Source: Campylobacter estrildidarum
GTDB lineage: Bacteria > Campylobacterota > Campylobacteria > Campylobacterales > Campylobacteraceae
DNA: 64,000 nucleotides
Direction: 5' to 3'
Assembly: GCF_005406205.1 (NCBI RefSeq)
Contig: NZ_NXLZ01000003.1
Span: forward strand, 62,001 to 126,000
Below, in pieces: positions 34,976-43,409 of this stretch. The position numbers were made by a program, and so were the translations under genes. The notes beneath the pieces are model-generated. The model saw only the letters and a list, made by a program, of their open reading frames with translations, made no database searches and had not been told where the DNA came from. The number at the start of each line of letters is the position of its first letter. Position 1 is the first letter of the stretch.

Positions 34976-35728
34976 ATGTTAGCTTTTGTTAAAGGTTTAG
35001 GTATAGGATTTTTATGTCTTTTACTTTTTATTGCCGGAGTTATTTTTAATGTTGAGTTTTTAGAGAAAAAAAATTCCAACCAAGCTTTATTTTTTTCAAG
35101 AAATATAGAAGTAAATACAGACTTAAAACCCGATGAATTTTATACAAATATCAATTTTTGGGCAAATGAAAATCTTGATACAAAAATCACACTAAGCGAT
35201 GAAGAGAAAAATCAAATAACTAATACTTTTAGTCAAATCACGCAACGTGCCAAAAAAGATAATTTTTGTAGCGGCGGAAGCTTTTCTATAGAGCCTAATT
35301 TTTCTTACAAAGATGGAGCACAAACTATAAAAGGACAAAAACTAAACGCAAATTTAGAATGCATTATTAAAGAAAATGAACTCGATAATTTTAATCACTT
35401 TTTAAATGATTTAAATTCTATAGTTAAAAAAAGTTCATTTGTAGGAGTTTCCATACCTACTTTAGAGCCTAAATTTTCAAAACAACTTTTAGAAGAAAAT
35501 AAAGAAAAACTTTATGACAAACTTTTGCAAAAAGCTTATTCTTATGAAGGAATTTATTCTAAGGATTTAAATAAATCTTGCACATTAAAAACACTTAAAA
35601 CGAATTTAGATCCAAATATAACACCAAGAATTTTTGCTGCAAAATCAAATGATATGCAACTTGCTTTACCTATTGTAAAAGATACAAAACAAAGTTTAAA
35701 CGCAACAGCCTTGTTCGTCTGCAAATAA
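34976..35728 (+). CDS. Conserved membrane-anchored periplasmic protein (Cj1621-like)
   Basis: 250 aa with one N-terminal membrane helix (FVKGLGIGFLCLLLFIAGVIF), then a periplasmic domain without recognised motifs. Cysteines in DNFCSGGSF, NLECII and SCTLKTL suggest disulfides. RBS AAGGAAAAAT. Lies just before the tRNA cluster. Function unknown. Confidence 0.8.
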   Translation: MLAFVKGLGIGFLCLLLFIAGVIFNVEFLEKKNSNQALFFSRNIEVNTDLKPDEFYTNINFWANENLDTKITLSDEEKNQITNTFSQITQRAKKDNFCSGGSFSIEPNFSYKDGAQTIKGQKLNANLECIIKENELDNFNHFLNDLNSIVKKSSFVGVSIPTLEPKFSKQLLEENKEKLYDKLLQKAYSYEGIYSKDLNKSCTLKTLKTNLDPNITPRIFAAKSNDMQLALPIVKDTKQSLNATALFVCK

Positions 35729-35760
35729 AGCAAGATAAACTCTCTTTAAGTTTATTTTGC

Positions 35761-35766
35761 TAGAAT
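35761..35766 (+). promoter_or_regulatory. -10 element of the tRNA cluster
   Basis: TAGAAT in TTTTGCTAGAATTTC, preceded by T-rich sequence, 16 bases before tRNA-Gly. It would drive the four-tRNA transcript. Confidence 0.5.
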
Positions 35767-35782
35767 TTCATCTTTAGACTCT

Positions 35783-35857
35783 GCGGGAATAGCTCAGGGG
35801 TAGAGCACAACCTTGCCAAGGTTGGGGTCGCGAGTTCGAATCTCGTTTCCCGCTCCA
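35783..35857 (+). tRNA. tRNA-Gly (GCC)
   Basis: 75 nt with encoded CCA. Acceptor GCGGGAA pairs with TTCCCGC; D arm AGCTCAGGGGTAGAGC; anticodon stem AACCTTGCCAAGGTT with GCC; T arm CGAGTTCGAATCTCG. Confidence 0.97.
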
Positions 35858-35865
35858 TATCACCC

Positions 35866-35954
35866 GCCCGGGTGGTGGAATTGGTAGACACAAGGGACTT
35901 AAAATCCCTCGGAATTTTTCTTCCGTGCCGGTTCAAGTCCGGCCTCGGGCACCA
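35866..35954 (+). tRNA. tRNA-Leu (TAA)
   Basis: 89 nt class II tRNA with encoded CCA. Acceptor GCCCGGG/CTCGGGC, anticodon loop GGGACTTAAAATCCC with TAA, long variable arm TCGGAATTTTTCTTCCG, T arm GCCGGTTCAAGTCCGGC. Confidence 0.97.
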
Positions 35955-35968
35955 CTTCGAATTATCAG

Positions 35969-36042
35969 GGCGACATAGCCAAGCGGTAAGGCATGGGCCT
36001 GCAAAGCCTTGATCTCCGGTTCGAATCCGGATGTCGCCTCCA
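35969..36042 (+). tRNA. tRNA-Cys (GCA)
   Basis: 74 nt with encoded CCA. Acceptor GGCGACA/TGTCGCC, anticodon loop GGGCCTGCAAAGCCT with GCA, T arm TCCGGTTCGAATCCGGA. Confidence 0.97.
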
Positions 36043-36071
36043 AAAAAGGCACAAAATTATTTATCATTAAT

Positions 36072-36159
36072 CGGGAGATGGCTGAGTGGTCGAAAGCGGC
36101 GGTCTTGAAAACCGTTGAGGGTAACACCTCCAGGGGTTCGAATCCCTTTCTCCCGGCCA
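36072..36159 (+). tRNA. tRNA-Ser (TGA)
   Basis: 88 nt class II tRNA with encoded CCA. Acceptor CGGGAGA/TCTCCCG, anticodon stem CGGTCTTGAAAACCG with TGA, variable arm GAGGGTAACACCTC, T arm AGGGGTTCGAATCCCTT. Starts with C rather than the more usual G. Confidence 0.96.
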
Positions 36160-36236
36160 CTAACTTCTTTAAATACTAGACAAAAAATAACTTAATATTA
36201 TATAATCACAAAAAACACATTAATAAAAAAGTAAAA

Positions 36237-37229
36237 TTGGAAAAAATGAAAGAATTTTATATGCAATTAGCCTTAAATGAGGCTTGGAAATATCAGTTTT
36301 TAACTTATCCAAATCCAGCTGTAGGTTGTGTAATTTTAAATAAAAATGAAAAAATATTAGCCATAGAAGCACACGAAAAAGCTGGATTAGCGCATGCTGA
36401 ATTAAATGCCATTAGTCACGCTTTAAAAAAAATAAAACCTGAAATTTCATTACCTAAAGAAGCCAATGCTTTACATCAATTTATTTGTAAAAATCACCAA
36501 GGTGCATTTAAAGATGCTATTGCTTATGTTACGCTAGAACCTTGCTCTCATCAAGGAAAAACTCCTCCTTGCGCGAAACTTTTTAGCGAGCTTGGCTTTA
36601 GAAAGATTTTTATCAGCGTTAAAGATGAAAATGATGCCGCAAAAGGAGGAGGAGATTTTCTAAAAAATCAAGGCATAGAAGTGGAATTTGGAATTCTTGA
36701 AAAAGAAGGAAAAAACCTTCTAAAACCTTTTTTAAAATGGCAAAAAGGACAACTTAAACTTTTTAAACTTGCTCTTTCTATGAATGGATCTTCCTTTGGA
36801 AAAATTGTTAGTAATGAATTAAGTAGAACCTATGCCCATAAAATTCGATCAATCATAGATTTATTAGTGGTAGGTGGAGAGACTATAAGGGTTGATAAAC
36901 CCACTTTAGATGCAAGGCTCTGCCAAGGAAAAGCACCTGATATTTGTATTTTAAGTCATAATAAATTAGAAAGTTTTGATCAAAATATCCCTTTGTTTAA
37001 AGTTCCAAATCGTAAAATTTACACACAAATTCCAAAAAAAGCTAAATTTTTGATGTATGAAGGTGGAGAAAATTTTCTAAAAACTTTTAAAAATGAAATG
37101 GATTTATTTTTAATTTTTCAAAGTTCAATTCTAAACAATAAAAAAAATGTTACAATACCTTTAAATTTAAAACCACTTTATAAAAATTTTTTAGGAAGTG
37201 ATACTTATGGCATTTACGAACTTGAATAA
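36237..37229 (+). CDS. ribD: Riboflavin biosynthesis deaminase/reductase RibD
   Basis: 330 aa. The N-terminal cytidine-deaminase-fold domain has the zinc motif LAHAELNAI and LEPCSHQGKTPPCAKL. The C-terminal half (from about 170: LKLFKLALSMNGSSFGKIVS, VGGETIRVDKPTLDARL) is the reductase-type domain, somewhat shorter than in E. coli. Start may be TTG 36237 or ATG 36246; neither has a strong site. Follows the tRNA cluster. Overlaps the next gene by 23 bp. Homologue Cj1622. Confidence 0.9.
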   Translation: MEKMKEFYMQLALNEAWKYQFLTYPNPAVGCVILNKNEKILAIEAHEKAGLAHAELNAISHALKKIKPEISLPKEANALHQFICKNHQGAFKDAIAYVTLEPCSHQGKTPPCAKLFSELGFRKIFISVKDENDAAKGGGDFLKNQGIEVEFGILEKEGKNLLKPFLKWQKGQLKLFKLALSMNGSSFGKIVSNELSRTYAHKIRSIIDLLVVGGETIRVDKPTLDARLCQGKAPDICILSHNKLESFDQNIPLFKVPNRKIYTQIPKKAKFLMYEGGENFLKTFKNEMDLFLIFQSSILNNKKNVTIPLNLKPLYKNFLGSDTYGIYELE

Positions 37230-37722
37230 ATTATTTTATTTAAAATATGAAGTTGAATTATTTAAAATTGAAAGACAAAGCAATATTAAAAATATTATCT
37301 CAAAAGACTATATTTTAAAATCTTTTAAAGATGAACTTAATCCAAATGGTGATACCTTCACTTATCAAGGTATTAAACAATACACATTTAAAGAAAATGA
37401 TGAAATTTTAATTTTACATTTAGATAAAAAAATTATATTTTTTAAAAATTTTACTCAAAATTTAGATAATTTTAATGAAATTCAAACAAAACAAGGTTTG
37501 CTTTTAGCTTTTTTATTTTTAGTAAGTATATTTTTTATAAGTTTAGCTACAATTGATCAATTTAAGATTATTGATTTGATTTTTTTTATAATTTGCATTA
37601 TTCTTTTAATTGTAAGTTTTATTAATGCTAATTTGCTTTTTAAGCATATTAATATTTTTAAAAATTTTTTCAAAGAAGATGTAAAAGAGTTTTTAAAGAA
37701 AAGAAAAAATGCTAAAGCATAA
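37207..37722 (+). CDS. Small membrane protein of unknown function (Cj1623-like)
   Basis: 171 aa from ATG 37207, within the end of ribD; a GTG 9 bases upstream is possible. A cytoplasmic N-terminal part (1-95) is followed by two membrane helices (LLAFLFLVSIFFISLATI; LIFFIICIILLIVSFINANL) and a basic tail KEFLKKRKNAKA. No recognised family. Confidence 0.7.
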   Translation: MAFTNLNKLFYLKYEVELFKIERQSNIKNIISKDYILKSFKDELNPNGDTFTYQGIKQYTFKENDEILILHLDKKIIFFKNFTQNLDNFNEIQTKQGLLLAFLFLVSIFFISLATIDQFKIIDLIFFIICIILLIVSFINANLLFKHINIFKNFFKEDVKEFLKKRKNAKA

Positions 37723-37740
37723 ACGCTTTAGCACACAGTT
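37710..37740. terminator. Hairpin between the membrane protein gene and sdaA
   Basis: TGCTAAAGC (37710-37718) / GCTTTAGCA (37725-37733), 6-base loop, spanning the stop of the plus-strand gene and the end of sdaA. A short T run follows on each strand. Confidence 0.65.
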
Positions 37741-39092
37741 TTCAAATTTGTAGCTAGGCCACCTAAGGAAGTTTCTTTGTATTTATAATTCATATCTTTC
37801 CCAGTTTCATACATCGTTTCTATTACTTCGTCAAGACCAACTTTAGGAGTTGATTGTCGAGTCATTGCCATTCTAGCAGCACTAATTGCTTTAATTGCTC
37901 CAAAAGCATTTCTTTCTATACAAGGAATTTGAACAAGTCCTGCCACAGGGTCGCAAGTCAAACCTAAATGATGCTCCATTGCCATTTCAGCAGCATTACA
38001 AGCTTTAAAAGCATTCGCTCCCAAAACCGTAGCCATCGCAGCAGCAGCCATAGAACTTGCACTTCCAATTTCAGCTTGACATCCTGCCTCAGCTCCACTA
38101 ATACTTGCATTTTTCTTATATAAAGAACCGATCAGCATGGCTGTAAGTAAAAAATTTATAGCTTGCTCGTCATTGAAACCAACAGTATGATTTTTAAGAT
38201 AAAGCATCACAGCGGGAATAACAGCGCAAGCACCATTTGTAGGCGCTGTAACTACTTTTGCTCCACTTGCGTTTTCTTCTGCAACTGCAATAGCATATAA
38301 TGAAATAAAATCAATCATTCCCATAGGATCAGCTGTCATAGCAATACGCTCTTTCATACCTTTAGCACGGCGTTTTAAGTTAAGTTTTCCTGGTAAATAC
38401 TCTTCAGTTGGATGAGTACCATTATAATATACTTCTTGCATTACTTCCCAAATTTCAAGACAATAAGATCTAATCTCTTCTTTGGTATGAAATTGTAGTT
38501 CATAATTATAAGAAAGTTCAGCCAAGTCCCAACCATTCTTTTCACAAAAATCTAAGGCTTGTTGAGCATTATTAAGTTCTATATCTAGCTTCATTGTGCT
38601 TTGGTTCGAATTTTTACCCCTTTTTTCTAATTCTTGAGCTGTTAAAACAAACCCTCCACCTACGGAATAATAAGTTTCTTCTTCTACGATTTCATTTTTT
38701 ACATCAAAAGCTTTAATTTGCATACCATTTTCGTGCAAAGGTAAAAAATCTTTAGAAAAAATTAAATCTTTTTCGTAATTAAATTTTAATTCTTTTTCAC
38801 CGCATAAGTTAATTTTTCCTTTTTCTAAAGCATTTTTATTGGCTTCTTCTTGCACAGGAGCACTTAAGTTTCTAGCTTCTAAACCATTTAATCCCCAAAT
38901 TACAGCCTTATCACTTAAATGTCCCTTGCCTGTCAAAGATAAAGAACCATACAGAATGATTTGAATTCTATCAACTTCATTTAACCTTTTGACAATTTTC
39001 TTACAAAACAAATTTCCTGCTAACATAGGCCCTAAAGTATGTGATGATGAAGGGCCGACTCCAATTTTAAAAATACTAAAATTACTGCTCAT
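37728..39092 (-). CDS. sdaA: L-serine dehydratase
   Basis: 454 aa iron-sulfur enzyme deaminating L-serine to pyruvate, a main carbon source route in Campylobacter. The N-terminal beta domain starts FSIFKIGVGPSSSHTLGPML. The catalytic alpha domain has VVTAPTNGACAVIPAVMLY, GAEAGCQAEIGSASSMAAAA and LTCDPVAGLVQIPCIERNAFG, containing the cluster cysteines. It lies 10 bp downstream of sdaC, the serine importer, in one operon. Homologue Cj1624c. Confidence 0.96.
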   Translation of the reverse strand: MSSNFSIFKIGVGPSSSHTLGPMLAGNLFCKKIVKRLNEVDRIQIILYGSLSLTGKGHLSDKAVIWGLNGLEARNLSAPVQEEANKNALEKGKINLCGEKELKFNYEKDLIFSKDFLPLHENGMQIKAFDVKNEIVEEETYYSVGGGFVLTAQELEKRGKNSNQSTMKLDIELNNAQQALDFCEKNGWDLAELSYNYELQFHTKEEIRSYCLEIWEVMQEVYYNGTHPTEEYLPGKLNLKRRAKGMKERIAMTADPMGMIDFISLYAIAVAEENASGAKVVTAPTNGACAVIPAVMLYLKNHTVGFNDEQAINFLLTAMLIGSLYKKNASISGAEAGCQAEIGSASSMAAAAMATVLGANAFKACNAAEMAMEHHLGLTCDPVAGLVQIPCIERNAFGAIKAISAARMAMTRQSTPKVGLDEVIETMYETGKDMNYKYKETSLGGLATNLKTVC

Positions 39093-39102
39093 TAATATAT
39101 CC

Positions 39103-40359
39103 TTAGAAAAGATTATGAATAGCAGCTGAAATTGCTATTATCCCCATAATAAGAATAAAAACATCTAAAGCTTTATTACGAAATTTTGCCAAAATATCAA
39201 AACGATAAATACAATAAAGAGGCATTAAAAAAAGCAATATCGCTAAAACAGGACCACCTATAGCTTCAATAATACCAATAACATCTGGATTTTTATAAGC
39301 TACATACCAAGCAATAGCAAAAGTAATTATCGCTGTTAAAGTTTGTGCTAATTTACCTTGGATTTTTCCACCACTTGCTTTATATAAAATACCATTTAAA
39401 CCTTCTTGAGAACCAAGATAATGTCCTAAAAAGCTTTTGCTGATTGCAACAAGAGCAACTATAGGTCCAACATAGGTTAAAACAGCTACTTGAGGAAATT
39501 TATTTGCAATAAAAGTCAAAATATTAACATTTTGAGCTTTTGCTAATGCAAATTCTTCGGGAGTAAAAGTTAAAGCACAAGAAAAAATAAAAAACATAAC
39601 TACAAAAACCATTAAAACAACAGCAAAAGAAATAATTCTTCTAGCACGGAATTCTGCATCATCACCATATTCTTTTTTGCAATAACATGCTAAAGATGAA
39701 ATAATAGGAGAATGGTTAAAACTAAATACCATTACAGGGATCACAAGCCACAACGTTATCCAAAAATCACCTGTTGATAATACTGAAAAATCAACATTTT
39801 CAAAAAGATGAATATTCCATTGAGGAATCAAAAGTAATGAAAGAATAAACAAAAATATAATGAAAGGGAAAACAAGAAAACTCATAGCTCTAGTGACAAC
39901 ACCTTCGCCAAAAATTGAAACAAGAACTAAAACACTTACTATTAAAAAGCTTATCCACCAACGTCCTTCATGCATCATTGTAGCATCAAAATTAAACTGA
40001 TTGATTAAAAATTCAATTAAAGTTGTTGTAAGATTTGCACTATAAACAAGTAAAATAGGTAAGATAGCAAAAAAATACAATACAGTGATTAAAAATCCGC
40101 CACCTTTACCAAAATAACTTTCCGCAACAAAAGTAATGTCATCTTTTGGATTTGAACTCGAAAGAACAAAACGACATAAATTCCTATGAGCTAAATAAGT
40201 CATAGGGAAAGCTAAAACAAGAATAATCAAAAGCGGAATAAGTCCGCCAAGCCCTGCACTAATTGGAAGCAAAAGAACGCCTGCGCCAATTGCCGTTCCA
40301 AAAAGAGATAGTACCCACCGTATATCGTGGCTGGTCCATTTACTATTCGAAGCATTCAT
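39103..40359 (-). CDS. sdaC: Serine transporter SdaC
   Basis: 418 aa from ATG 40359 (MNASNSKWTSHDIRWVLSLF), which follows AAAGGAAAAC; an in-frame upstream start at 40389 lacks a site. HAAAP/SdaC-family H+:serine symporter with about eleven helices (FGTAIGAGVLLLPISAGLGG, FLISFLIVSVLVLVSIFGEG). Supplies serine to SdaA; the pair is important for C. jejuni colonisation. 230 bp of AT-rich DNA separate it from the next gene; no regulator site recognised. Confidence 0.95.
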   Translation of the reverse strand: MNASNSKWTSHDIRWVLSLFGTAIGAGVLLLPISAGLGGLIPLLIILVLAFPMTYLAHRNLCRFVLSSSNPKDDITFVAESYFGKGGGFLITVLYFFAILPILLVYSANLTTTLIEFLINQFNFDATMMHEGRWWISFLIVSVLVLVSIFGEGVVTRAMSFLVFPFIIFLFILSLLLIPQWNIHLFENVDFSVLSTGDFWITLWLVIPVMVFSFNHSPIISSLACYCKKEYGDDAEFRARRIISFAVVLMVFVVMFFIFSCALTFTPEEFALAKAQNVNILTFIANKFPQVAVLTYVGPIVALVAISKSFLGHYLGSQEGLNGILYKASGGKIQGKLAQTLTAIITFAIAWYVAYKNPDVIGIIEAIGGPVLAILLFLMPLYCIYRFDILAKFRNKALDVFILIMGIIAISAAIHNLF

Positions 40360-40593
40360 TAGTTTTCCTTTATCATAAAAATTTATCAAAATTACTAAAA
40401 AATTATTATACCAAATTATTTGTAAATAAGGTAAATTTTTATTATTTTTTATTAAATTTTAATAATATTTTTAAATTAAACTTAAATAAATAAGCTTAAA
40501 TATAATAACATAATTCAGGTGCTTTAAGATAAACAAATAAAATATTTGGATAAATCCAAATATTTTAATAATTTTTTAATAAACTATAAAAAA

Positions 40594-41010
40594 TCAATGA
40601 TCAAATTTTTGTCCTAAAATATTACCTTGAGCATCTGTATAAATTTTCATATAATTATTTGTTTCAAATTTATATCCATTAACCTCTTTACTGACTTCTA
40701 CAATTTGTGCATTTGAAGTTGTACTTATTTTAGACATAATATTTGGTAAAATCGTACTAGGCAATGTTTGATATTTGCCATCTACTTCTTTCCAGTCTCC
40801 ATTGATCATAAAATCAATTTCTATTCCATTGCTTAAAGTTACATCATAAGAATCAATATCTTTTTTAACTAAAGCAATTTGTGCATTTTTAAAATTTGTA
40901 GTAATAAAATTTTTTGCATTTTGTGGAAGAGTGCTCGCAGGAACAACGATATCTCTAGCTAAAAGTACTGAAGCACCGAGTAAAGCCGCTAAACCTAATT
41001 TCATTTTCAT
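40594..41010 (-). CDS. Periplasmic PepSY-like protein
   Basis: 138 aa with signal peptide MKMKLGLAALLGASVLLARD. The mature protein has two PepSY-like (DUF2874) repeats: STLPQNAKNFITTNFKNAQI...DIDSYDVTLSNGIEIDF and LPNIMSKISTTSNAQIVEVS...YKFETNNYMKIYTDAQGNIL. Role unknown; such proteins may inhibit proteases or bind ligands at the envelope. Homologue Cj1626c. RBS AAAAGGAGAAAAA. Confidence 0.85.
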   Translation of the reverse strand: MKMKLGLAALLGASVLLARDIVVPASTLPQNAKNFITTNFKNAQIALVKKDIDSYDVTLSNGIEIDFMINGDWKEVDGKYQTLPSTILPNIMSKISTTSNAQIVEVSKEVNGYKFETNNYMKIYTDAQGNILGQKFDH

Positions 41011-41074
41011 TTTTTCTCCTTTTTGATTTTGGTTGGAGAAAATTTAACCTAACTTTGTGAAGCAAATGTGAAAC

Positions 41075-41812
41075 CTAAAAACTTACCTTTAAACTTTCTC
41101 CTTCAACACCTATTCCTTCGCTTTTTGAAAATTGAATATTTTTACCATTTTCAAATTTTAAAGTATTTAAATCTTTTAAATCTATATCATAAGTTAAAAT
41201 ATGCAATACAATATCATACATAGTAAAAAATAGTTCTTTTTCGTTAAGCTTACTCTTAATCACTTCAAGCTCTAATTTATCAAAATTTCTCAATCCATAA
41301 GTATAAGCATTCACGCCATCTTCGCTAGGATAAACACTGACATAGACCCAATTGTAAACTGGTAAACGATTTTCTTGCAACATCTTCGCATTTTCAATGT
41401 AAAATTTAGGCTCCAAAACAACTCCACCTGTATAAAATCCTAGAGCATTTTTATCTTGCAAGCATGCCGATGAAATTTGAGTAAAAAGCTTAGCTTGTTC
41501 GAGTTTGCTTTCATTTTGACTAAGCACTGCTATAAGAAGATGTGCCTTATGTTTTTTAGTTTCCTCTAGAGCATCCTTCCACATAAAATTAAAATTCGCA
41601 TAATACTCGGCTTCTTCGTTTGGTATAGGATTTTTAATTAAGCTTAAAGTGACTAACATATTCTTATGATAAAAAATAACACCATCTTGATTAAAATTTT
41701 CATCTGGAACCAATATACCAAATTCGCTTTCAAGCAAAGAACTTAATTTTAAAAAATCAAATTCACTATCATTTAAAAGAACAAAAGAAGTAAAATTATG
41801 ATTTTGCTGCAT
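41075..41812 (-). CDS. DUF4261-like conserved protein (Cj1627c)
   Basis: 245 aa cytoplasmic protein without signal or membrane segments. The pattern (FILLND..., KNMLVTLSLIKNPIPNEEAE, HLLIAVLSQNESKLEQAKLF, YVSVYPSEDGVNAYTYGLRN) resembles DUF4261 proteins of unknown function; this match is from memory. Located between a PepSY-like gene and the exbB operon, divergent from the latter. Confidence 0.65.
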   Translation of the reverse strand: MQQNHNFTSFVLLNDSEFDFLKLSSLLESEFGILVPDENFNQDGVIFYHKNMLVTLSLIKNPIPNEEAEYYANFNFMWKDALEETKKHKAHLLIAVLSQNESKLEQAKLFTQISSACLQDKNALGFYTGGVVLEPKFYIENAKMLQENRLPVYNWVYVSVYPSEDGVNAYTYGLRNFDKLELEVIKSKLNEKELFFTMYDIVLHILTYDIDLKDLNTLKFENGKNIQFSKSEGIGVEGESLKVSF

Positions 41813-41888
41813 ACAACTTCCTTAAAATATATTTTTATGATTTTTATTATATCTTAAAATAATCTGATTTGAGAAATAATTTTTAAAA

Positions 41889-41937
41889 ATTATGATAATT
41901 AATATTAATTATAGTTTTATTTTCCTTGTAGTATAAT
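41889..41937 (+). promoter_or_regulatory. Promoter and Fur-type palindrome of exbB-exbD-tonB
   Basis: Perfect 18-bp palindrome ATAATTAATATTAATTAT (41895-41912) inside TTATGATAATTAATATTAAT, strongly Fur-box-like, followed by the -10 TATAAT (41932-41937), 32 bases before the exbB ATG. Iron repression of the operon is inferred. Confidence 0.7.
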
Positions 41938-41968
41938 CATTCAAAGTTAAAAAATTAGCGGAGTTTAT

Positions 41969-42394
41969 ATGGAGTTTTTGAGAAATTATATTGATTTAAT
42001 CATCTTTATAATTCTTGGAATTATGGCATTTATAGCTTTTTGGTGTGTAGTTGAAAGAATATTATTTTTTAGAAAAATTGATTTTAAAGATTATAAAAAT
42101 CAAGAAGAATTTGATGATGCAATTACCGAAAATTTAACTACTATTTATATCATTTACTCTAATGCTCCTTATATTGGTCTTTTAGGAACTGTTATTGGTA
42201 TTATGGTTACTTTTTATGAAATGGGTTTAGCAGGTAATATAGATGTAAAATCTATAGTTATAGGACTTTCTTTAGCTCTTAAAGCTACAGCTTTAGGTCT
42301 TTTAGTTGCTATTCCAACTCTTATAGCATATAATGCTTTGTTGCGAAAAATTTCACTTTTAAGCAATAGATACAGGATGAAAAAAGATGCTTAA
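41969..42394 (+). CDS. exbB: ExbB-type proton channel subunit
   Basis: 141 aa, the short epsilonproteobacterial ExbB with three membrane helices (LIIFIILGIMAFIAFWCVVE; PYIGLLGTVIGIMVTFYEMG; ALKATALGLLVAIPTLIAYN). The GLLGTVIG and ALKATALGLLVAIP stretches are MotA/TolQ/ExbB signatures. Forms with ExbD the motor that energises TonB for heme and iron receptors. Overlaps exbD by 8 bp. Homologue Cj1628. Confidence 0.94.
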   Translation: MEFLRNYIDLIIFIILGIMAFIAFWCVVERILFFRKIDFKDYKNQEEFDDAITENLTTIYIIYSNAPYIGLLGTVIGIMVTFYEMGLAGNIDVKSIVIGLSLALKATALGLLVAIPTLIAYNALLRKISLLSNRYRMKKDA

Positions 42395-42773
42395 GCTTCC
42401 AAAAAACGAAGGTTTAAATATAGTTCCATTTATAGATATTATGCTGGTTTTACTTGCTATAGTACTTAGCATTTCAACCTTTATTGCACAAGGTAAAATT
42501 CAAATCAATCTTCCTAAAAGTGAAAGCTCTATGAGTCTTGGTGAAAATGAAAAAAAACTCCTTATCAGTATTGATGAAAAAAACGTTTTTTATTTAGATA
42601 ACAAAATAGCGACTTTAGATCAATTAAAAGAAGCTATATCAGGGCTTGATCAAGAAACTATAGTAGAATTAAAAAGCGATAAAAACGCTAAATTTGAAAG
42701 CTTTGTCCAAATTATTGATTTATTAAAAAGCAAAGAGCATGAAAAATTTCAAATAATCGCAGAAAAAAAATAG
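42387..42773 (+). CDS. exbD: ExbD-type energy-transducing protein
   Basis: 128 aa. A single N-terminal membrane helix carries the essential Asp (IVPFIDIMLVLLAIVLSIST); the periplasmic domain includes KLLISIDEKNVFYLDNKIA. Immediately followed by tonB. Homologue Cj1629. Confidence 0.94.
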   Translation: MLKLPKNEGLNIVPFIDIMLVLLAIVLSISTFIAQGKIQINLPKSESSMSLGENEKKLLISIDEKNVFYLDNKIATLDQLKEAISGLDQETIVELKSDKNAKFESFVQIIDLLKSKEHEKFQIIAEKK

Positions 42774-43409
42774 ATGAAAAGTTTATTTTTAAATCATAAA
42801 TATCAAGCCTTTTATATATCTTTTTTAAGCTTTTTGCCTATATTTTTTTTAATATTTCATTCTGCTGATTTTTTTAAAATAAAATTCAACAATAAAGAAG
42901 TTTTTGCTTTATCTATAAAACAATTTACTAGAGAAAATTCTACACCTATTCAAGAAAATAAAATTTTAGAAAAAATAACGCCTAAAGTCAAAAAAATTCA
43001 ATCTAAAATTATAAAAAAAGAAGGAGAGAAAATCAAAAAAATAGAGCAGAAAAAAGCCTCAACACCTATAGAAAATCCTACAAAGCAAATGACAGAAAAT
43101 CCTTCTCAAATCACTCAACTTACACAAGGTAAAGATAAACATCCTTTGCTTGAACAAATCCAAAAAGCTATTCAAAAAGTTCAAAGTTATCCTAGACAAG
43201 CTCAAAAAATGCGTATGCAAGGGATAGTAAAAGTAGAATTTTTATGGAAAGAAAATAAAACCTTAGCAGAGTTAAAGATAATCCAAAGCTCCGGATACAC
43301 CCTCTTAGATAAAAATGCCCTAGAAAGCATCCGTAAAGCTTCGGTGAATTTTCCCTACTATAAAAACGACTTAAGGATTGTCCTACCTATAGTATATAAG
43401 ATAAATTAA
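42774..43409 (+). CDS. tonB: TonB energy transducer
   Basis: 211 aa. N-terminal anchor FYISFLSFLPIFFLIFHSAD, then a Lys/Pro/Glu-rich periplasmic linker (KITPKVKKIQSKIIKKEGEK), then the C-terminal receptor-binding domain with QSYPRQAQKMRMQGIVKVEF and SSGYTLLDKNALESIRKAS. The linker is Lys-rich rather than the classical Pro-rich type. Overlaps the convergent EF-hand gene by 4 bp. Homologue Cj1630. Confidence 0.93.
   Translation: MKSLFLNHKYQAFYISFLSFLPIFFLIFHSADFFKIKFNNKEVFALSIKQFTRENSTPIQENKILEKITPKVKKIQSKIIKKEGEKIKKIEQKKASTPIENPTKQMTENPSQITQLTQGKDKHPLLEQIQKAIQKVQSYPRQAQKMRMQGIVKVEFLWKENKTLAELKIIQSSGYTLLDKNALESIRKASVNFPYYKNDLRIVLPIVYKIN

Noticed and set aside
35933-36160. 75-residue minus-strand frame across the tRNA genes
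   Set aside because: It is a translation of the antisense of tRNA-Leu, tRNA-Cys and tRNA-Ser, a common annotation artefact.
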